DNA of 64,000 nt from Xanthostigma xanthostigma (lineage: Eukaryota; Arthropoda; Insecta; Raphidioptera; Raphidiidae): contig OY754475.1 in assembly GCA_963575645.1 (NCBI GenBank), forward strand, positions 3,782,001-3,846,000. The letters run 5' to 3'. Position 1 is the stretch's first letter; every line of letters starts with the position of its first letter. The translations under genes were made by a program, and so were the position numbers. A model generated the notes under the pieces. The model made no database searches and was not told the origin of the DNA. It saw nothing but the letters and a program-made list of their open reading frames with translations. This document shows positions 58,857 to 64,000 of this stretch, in pieces.

Positions 58857-58987
58857 TAAGATATTTTTAAAGTGAAACTTTTATTCTATCGCCCCCAATT
58901 TTTCTGGCCGTCTGTTGCATGTCGCATTACAGGCGGCCAGAAAAATTCGGGGCGATAGAATAAAAGTTCCACTTTAAAAATATCTTA
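58857..58987. mobile_element. 131-bp near-perfect palindrome (foldback)
   Basis: Arms TAAGATATTTTTAAAGTGAA ... TCTATCGCCCCCAATTTTTC TGGCCG and their inverse, with only three or four differences over about 54 bases, around a loop of about 20 nt. No flanking duplication was found. Confidence 0.8.
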
Positions 58988-59512
58988 GTAGGGGTAAAGT
59001 GAAAGGCGTTCGGAGTAGGCGCTCGGTAGAGCAGCCAAGGCCAATATGGCGGCGCCCATTGTTAGCATCAGCTGACCGTGTAGTATGTATAACATGTCAT
59101 GCGGGCAAGTGCTGTACAGTGTTTACATGTTTTTATTCGTGTATTCATGTAAATATTGTTGTTTATAATTAATCGTGATGGATAAATGTCTACAATCCAA
59201 CGCCTACAATCCAATAAAAGTTTCACTTGCGTCGTGGTTTCTTAAAACCGCACAACTGTTTTTTTTGACCGCACTTAGTATAGACAAGTTAGAATTATTT
59301 GATTATAGGTTTTCTGCACTAAAGTCTCGATGAGTTTAGGGCGATATCTTAAACGTTTTTTGATATAACAGATGCGGGAATATTTTTATTTTAATTTTTT
59401 TTTCACCTACACGCCGGAGTTATTGGAATTTTTGGGCGGATCTTTTTGTGTTTTTATTATAGCGTCGCTTTCTTTTGATAGATACACGTAAGTCGTAACT
59501 AGTACAGCCAAT
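58988..59512. other. No gene seen
   Basis: Ordinary non-coding sequence leading into the LINE fragment. Confidence 0.3.
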
Positions 59513-59656
59513 CATTTACTGTTCGAATGCCAGGCCCTAGCCTACAGGAGAACAAACATCTTTGGATACATTGATGAGAGCGAATTAATTCCTCAGGGCA
59601 ATCTAGTCACCAATCTTCTGGAGTTCATGAGGAGATCTAAACTATTGGAGGGCTAG
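59513..59656 (+). pseudogene. Non-LTR retrotransposon 3' coding end (RNase H-like C-terminus)
   Basis: Frame of 47 residues plus stop: HLLFECQALAYRRTNIFGYI, then DESELIPQGNLVTNLLEFMR, then RSKLLEG. The H-L-L-x-E-C-x-A-L-A-x-x-R signature and the LLEFMRRSKLL end are typical of RNase H C-termini of R1/I/LOA-type LINE polyproteins. 5' truncated. Confidence 0.65.
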
Positions 59657-60548
59657 ATCTAGGACAAGGGGGAGCACAAAAATTCCTTTAGAATGACGTA
59701 CATAACGGGCTAACATAATCCCTAATTTATTCATTCAACTAGTACCTACAGCATTTTTATTACAATGTAATAATATTCAATTTTAGAGCTTGTAGATTGT
59801 CGAGCAGTCTAGAATTTATAATTTTGTACATTTTGCTTCAATATGTCAGCACCACCGGCTGGATGGATTTTAAACGCGATGGTTACAGGTTAGGTTTTGT
59901 TTTTAAAAAGTCAAAATGGCGGTATAAAGACGGAATTGTGTACCATATTGAGCGGCACATCAAAATCAAGATGATGACGTTTACATATTGTTAGAAAACG
60001 GCTCGAAATTCCGCTAACATAAAATATTTAAGTAATTTAAAAATTTTTTTAGTGGCGGTGGTTTGCCTGAAACGATGCAAAAGTGTTTTTTTTAATAGTT
60101 ATATCTACTTAAAAGAGTAAGTACCACGTTAAAGAGCAAAGGTCACGTCAGATATCATCAGGTTAATAAATTTCTCTTTTGATTTCAACGCCGCCGAGGA
60201 ATCACGACTTTTCGGTCTTTAAAATGTGGGCGTTCTAATCATTAAATCAATTAATTCATCTTAAATCGGTTCCTAAAAAGGCTTTGATATTACACAAATT
60301 ATTATATCTGACTGCATTTTTTACATCACATTAAAAACATTTATTCCAAACATGTATTATTCCATATTTGCAAGGTTAGTACCTAATTAAAAGAACTGCA
60401 GAAGATACCTATACCAAACAGATAAAAGACACTTTGTATAAAAGTATTTTAATTAAAGATATTTTAGTACATAAGACATTTTAAACCGACAAACACTCCT
60501 AAAGTAACGTTAATTAAATTATGAATTTAATCGTAACTAGAGTGACCT
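59657..60548. other. No gene seen
   Basis: The 65-codon frame at 59797-59994 has no recognised family. The first part may be LINE 3' UTR. Confidence 0.35.
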
Positions 60549-61100
60549 GTGCGAATTATTCGCACCAAATAAGTATTATAATTATCACTTTACAAAATTA
60601 TTTTATAAATATGATTGCAGGTATTCAATTTGTTTCTAATTTTGCACACTGCTTATAACGTACTTTTTTTTGTTGTATTACAATATGAAGCTCAGATGAC
60701 AAATCGAAGAAATATTTTACTAAAATTGTCATATAGAGGCGCAAGTAGCAAAAGCGTTGAGCTAAGCCGTCAGATAGCATCACGCAGCATTGCTGTGACG
60801 TTGTTCAGCGTTGCTCGCTGTTTCAAAATTAAAGCGTCTGTTTTATTACAATATGAAGATCAGATGACAGATCGAAGTGTTGACGTTGTTTCAAAAAGCC
60901 GTCAGACGGCAGACGTTGTTCAGCGTTGCTGTATTTTAATTAATGTACAAAAACAAAAGCAATAATAAATTTCTTAGTTGTCGATGTCAGTAGAGCAAGC
61001 AATTATCCGTAAAATGATATATAATTTATGTGGAGAAATTGTGTGGTTTTTTCTAAAAAGGGAGGCAAACATCTTAACCTTAACGTATTAATATAATATA
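60549..61100 (+). repeat. Dispersed repeat R2, copy 2
   Basis: Same order as 43326-43905, with a deletion of about 30 bases near 60838 (AAAGCGTCTGTTTTATTACA) and the internal repeat at 60674 and 60841. The two copies lie in the same orientation 17 kb apart. Confidence 0.7.
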
Positions 61101-62119
61101 TGATGATTATTATTAGCCATTGTAATGTTTAAGTTACTTATACCCCTGTATTAAATACATTTATTTATTTATTTATTATTTGTTAAACATATATACCTAT
61201 CAATAATTTTGTATGAATTTAAATATAATATCAATCTTGCATTTCACAAAAAAATGAAAATGAAATTGGTTCTATTAAAATGATTAAATCAATAGATTAT
61301 ATTGAACTTGAAAATGTATTTTTGCAATTCCAAATATAAAAATAAATAATGAATGATGCTAAATTTACAAATAAAATATATTTCCCCGAGTCAATAGTCA
61401 TATAAATAAATCTGTACGTCAATCGAGCCAAAAAAATAACGCCGCATGTGTAAATAAAAAAAACAAATCAATGCATTTTTCGATTGACAAAAAAAGTATA
61501 TTGACTTGAGAATAAATTAAAACTGATACATATATTTAAAAAACATCAAAATATCCATCAAAATAATGTCGGTTCCTTCAATTTTAAGGGTAAACGACAA
61601 AACACTCGATTCTCATTTTTTATACGATTATTATCTTTCGATTTCAATTCAACTTGAAATCATTCCGATTTGCACCCGAGCAAAGCCAAACTGGGCAGTA
61701 CACCCTGCGCATGCGTGTAGAGTACGTCCTTTCAACTGTCGGTTGAAGTCGGAGAAGGGGTACCGTTTCACTTGTCGTCTGATCCAGGCCAATTTTTCCT
61801 ACCGCGCCTAAAAAATTGCATCCCACCGTCATACAATCGGAAATTTTTTCAAAAACGAAAACCAAAAATTCATACTCGAACATTCCAACACAAAAAAAAA
61901 TGTTTTTTGTAATAATTCGTATTTTTATTGCAATTTTTCGTCATACCGAAGCATCTTAAAATGATAATTTAAAATCTAGGAGACAAAGCAAACTCGGCAG
62001 ACATTTTATTTGACACTGTCATTTGTTATAATCAGTGTGCTGATCTGTCACTGTCGGCGCTAGCGTCAACATATTCGTCAACCGACATAAACTGCGTATA
62101 TAAAACAGTACATGTGATC
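61101..62119. other. No gene seen
   Basis: AT-rich, then a GC-balanced patch at 61670-61830 where antiparallel frames 61566-61811 and 61644-61883 overlap. Neither shows a domain. Confidence 0.35.
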
Positions 62120-62127
62120 GTGCCAAC

Positions 62128-62656
62128 TAGTGATGTGCCGGATCGTTAAAAATGTATATCCGCGGATACGGATCTGAATACGGATTTTTGGTTTCAAGAT
62201 CCGCGGATACGAATACGGATCTTAACTTTCTTAGAGTACGCGGCGGTAAATATTGCACATCGACCTTTGGAAAGAGACTATCTGTTATGGGAAAAAGTTA
62301 TTGACCTCTTTAAGAGTTAACTCTCATAACAGATTGTCTCTTTCCAAAGATCGATGTGCAATATCTCATTATAAAGATAGTTGATTTAGTACCTTTGAGT
62401 TATGTACTATTAGTATGCTGTATGGTATACTCACTACGACAAATGTTTGCAATATAAAGGTGCCAAATACGATTTAAAAAAATAAAAAATAATCTGAATG
62501 GAATTTAACAGGTTTTCATTATTACCTAATCACCTATATATATTAAATTTCATCTATGAATTGACAATTAATAAGGGTAAAAGATCCGCCAAAAACTAAC
62601 GAATCTTTCTTCTCTCTATCGGATATCCGCGGATACGGATATCCGGCACATCACTA
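62128..62656 (-). mobile_element. hAT-type MITE (TAGTGATGTGCCGG ends), copy 2
   Basis: 529 bp, in opposite orientation to 24152-24684 and alike along its whole length, including the internal hairpin. Exact 8-bp duplication GTGCCAAC (62120-62127, 62657-62664). The two copies differ by scattered substitutions, so neither is very recent. Confidence 0.9.
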
Positions 62657-63074
62657 GTGCCAACATACAGAATGTGCATTTTAAACCAAGGCCTATAGGC
62701 CGCTGATACCGTGACTACGTTTTGAGAGCATCCATAGACATGGCAAACACATTTAACGTTTCGAAAAATGTCTATTTATTATACGACTCCTTTCGATTAC
62801 ACAGAAGAAAAGACAGACTGAAGATTATATCTATGATTTTTATAGGGCCTACCAAGGGACCCACTTCAAGCTTGAATGGTAACGATAACATATAAAAAGG
62901 CCTCATACCAAAAATCTGCCCCGGGATTTTTTGAGAGACATTGAAGATTTCATTCGTGATTTCCAGAGTCGTAACTCCAATGTGTCAACCTACAATAAGG
63001 GGCCCAATTCATGCATATAAAAGGGCCTCGTATCAAAGATCTGCCCCGGGATCTTGAGAGACATTGACTATTTT

Positions 63075-63366
63075 GATGAGTATTTGGAAAGAATTCCGTG
63101 GCATAAGGATCGAAAATGAAGCAATACTGAGATTTTTTTAAACTTGCATTTAATACTAACGTTTCGATACGTTTTGTATCATCTTCAGAGTGTTCTGTAA
63201 TTGATGATGATACAAAACGTATCGAAACGTTAGTATTAAATGCAAGTTTAAAAAAATCTCAGTATTGCTTCATTTTCGATCCTTATGCCACGGAATTCTT
63301 TCCAAATACTCATCATTAACTTCAATGGATCACAGTTTACTCTATTTATTGAATAGAGTCAATTTT
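63075..63366 (-). mobile_element. Foldback retroposon with hammerhead-like core (family P, member F)
   Basis: A 292-bp insertion into a tandem unit, flanked by the exact 13-bp duplication CATTGACTATTTT (63062-63074, 63367-63379). The neighbouring unit shows the empty site. Arms of about 115 bp (GATGAGTATTTGG, AAAGAATTCCGTGGCATAAG ... and inverse) enclose a short centre. Read on the minus strand, the element starts with the head TTGACTCTATTCAATAAATA and GTGATCCAT shared with 16544-16746. Confidence 0.75.
63152..63194 (-). ncRNA. Hammerhead-ribozyme-like motif (best copy)
   Basis: Minus strand, 5' to 3': helix I strand AACACT (63194-63189); CTGAAGA (63188-63182), matching CUGANGA; T; helix II GATAC, loop AAAAC, GTATC (63180-63166, five perfect pairs); GAAAC (63165-63161) then GTT; helix I strand AGTATT (63157-63152). 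AACACT and AGTATT pair at five of six positions. GAAACGTT holds the palindrome ACGT, so helix III would be two pairs with no loop and could form only between two molecules. Core bases agree with the hammerhead consensus except for one extra base before helix II. Activity is untested. Confidence 0.4.
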
Positions 63367-63563
63367 CATTGACTATTTTATTCGTGAATTCCAGGATCGT
63401 AACTATACGCTAGAGAAATCTACAAAAGGGCCCACTTCACCCACGAGTAGTAAGAATGACATTAAAGGGCCTCATGTCAAAGATCTGTCCTGTAGCCTCA
63501 CTCATTGTAAGTACGACGCAATTCTTTTTTTCAATTTTCGACAGAATAAAAATAATTATAATT

Positions 63564-63742
63564 TTGTGATACTATTTAAGATCCTTGATGATGTAAATAA
63601 TTTAACAAAAATCAGAGGAATAGGATCAGGAAATCAGTCAAAACTTCATGCTTACTCGCGACGCTTAATTAAAGCCGAAACGTCGCTAGTAAGCATGAAG
63701 TTTTGACTGATTTCCTGATCCTATTCCTGATTTTTATAAAAA
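63564..63742. mobile_element. Foldback retroposon (family P, member G)
   Basis: Arms AAAAATCAGAGGAATAGGAT CAGGAAATCAGTC ... CATGCTTAC (63606-63655) and inverse (63688-63736) enclose GCGACG, CTTAATTA, AAGCC, GAAAC, GTCGC. This is a GAAACGTC core with the CTGANGA part eroded. A 16-bp direct repeat AAAAATAATTATAATT flanks it (63548-63563, 63743-63758); it is AT-rich, so the duplication is less certain than for members A and F. Confidence 0.55.
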
Positions 63743-63758
63743 AAAAATAATTATAATT

Positions 63759-64000
63759 GTGAGTTGTGACTCTCTATCTGTCTGCCAATTCATACCAGGG
63801 ACAGATCCCGAGGGTGGCTGAGGGAGCTTCCGCCCCCTTTAGGTATTGTTTTTTTTTTTTTTAATTCATAGAAATAACTCAAGATTACAAGAACAACATT
63901 GTCGAGCCTGAGGAATTCTAAAGAACGACAAGTGACAATTTTATCAAGATAGAAAATTTGACGGTCGATTCTGAGACTTCCAACGCGATATTTACAGAAT
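63759..64000. other. No gene seen
   Basis: Short end segment with a T-run at 63849-63863. Nothing recognised. Confidence 0.3.

Larger units (their letters stand above)
62817..63495 (+). repeat. Tandem array of about 130-bp units, third unit split by an insertion
   Basis: Unit landmarks: ATTCGTGATTTCCAGAGTCG, AAGGGGCCCAATTCATGCAT, AAAGATCTGCCCCGGGAT, GAGAGACATTGA. Unit 1 about 62817-62955, unit 2 about 62956-63074. The third starts at 63062 and resumes at 63380 after the foldback retroposon 63075-63366. Confidence 0.75.

Overview
This is a eukaryotic nuclear window, almost certainly from an insect. It is strongly AT-rich, full of decayed transposable elements, and holds one clear protein-coding gene. 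That gene is an intronless class III POU-homeodomain transcription factor on the minus strand at 33025-34248. It matches insect ventral veins lacking (drifter; POU-M1/SGF-3 in silkworm). The repeat types (LINE tails with a TAGCGGCCCGGTCCG-like head, tRNA-Lys-derived SINE, hAT, TTAA-target and pogo/Tigger MITEs) are of the kind seen in moths and butterflies. I cannot fix the order or species from the sequence alone.

Layout. 1-9.7 kb: tRNA-derived SINE, LINE-tail fragments in both orientations, a 39-nt perfect hairpin, a 0.7-kb giant inverted repeat (4334-5048) and a foldback MITE. 9.7-20.6 kb: a TTAA-flanked foldback, the 'ATACCTCG' MITE family (one copy carrying a nested TTAA element), a 112-bp minisatellite, an inverted pair of exon-like fragments (15273-15570), and a cluster of small foldback retroposons. 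21.5-27.1 kb: pogo/Tigger, an unclassified GGGCATTAT element, a hAT with exact 8-bp target duplication, and more foldbacks. 27.1-32.4 kb: very AT-rich sequence with no gene seen. 32.4-36.6 kb: the POU gene with its 3' and 5' flanks, a CRE/CCAAT cluster about 0.9 kb upstream of the start codon, and a 150-bp tandem array about 1.9 kb upstream. 38-64 kb: further LINE tails, a second hAT copy in opposite orientation, a Harbinger-like element, Tigger ends, reverse-transcriptase remnants, tandem arrays and more foldback retroposons.

The most interesting signal is a family of small foldback insertions (about ten members). Many carry a conserved core: CTGAAGA, one base, a 5-bp hairpin, then GAAACGTH. 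This is the catalytic-core arrangement of a hammerhead ribozyme whose helix III is the palindrome ACGU, so it would pair between two molecules. The best copy (63152-63194, minus strand) also has a helix I with 5 of 6 pairs. Two members share a common head and are flanked by exact 13-bp target duplications, which points to retrotransposition (Penelope-like or SINE-like) rather than a DNA transposon. No reverse transcriptase for this family is in the window, so they would be non-autonomous.

The other transposon copies are internally deleted or broken; I saw no intact transposase or reverse transcriptase.
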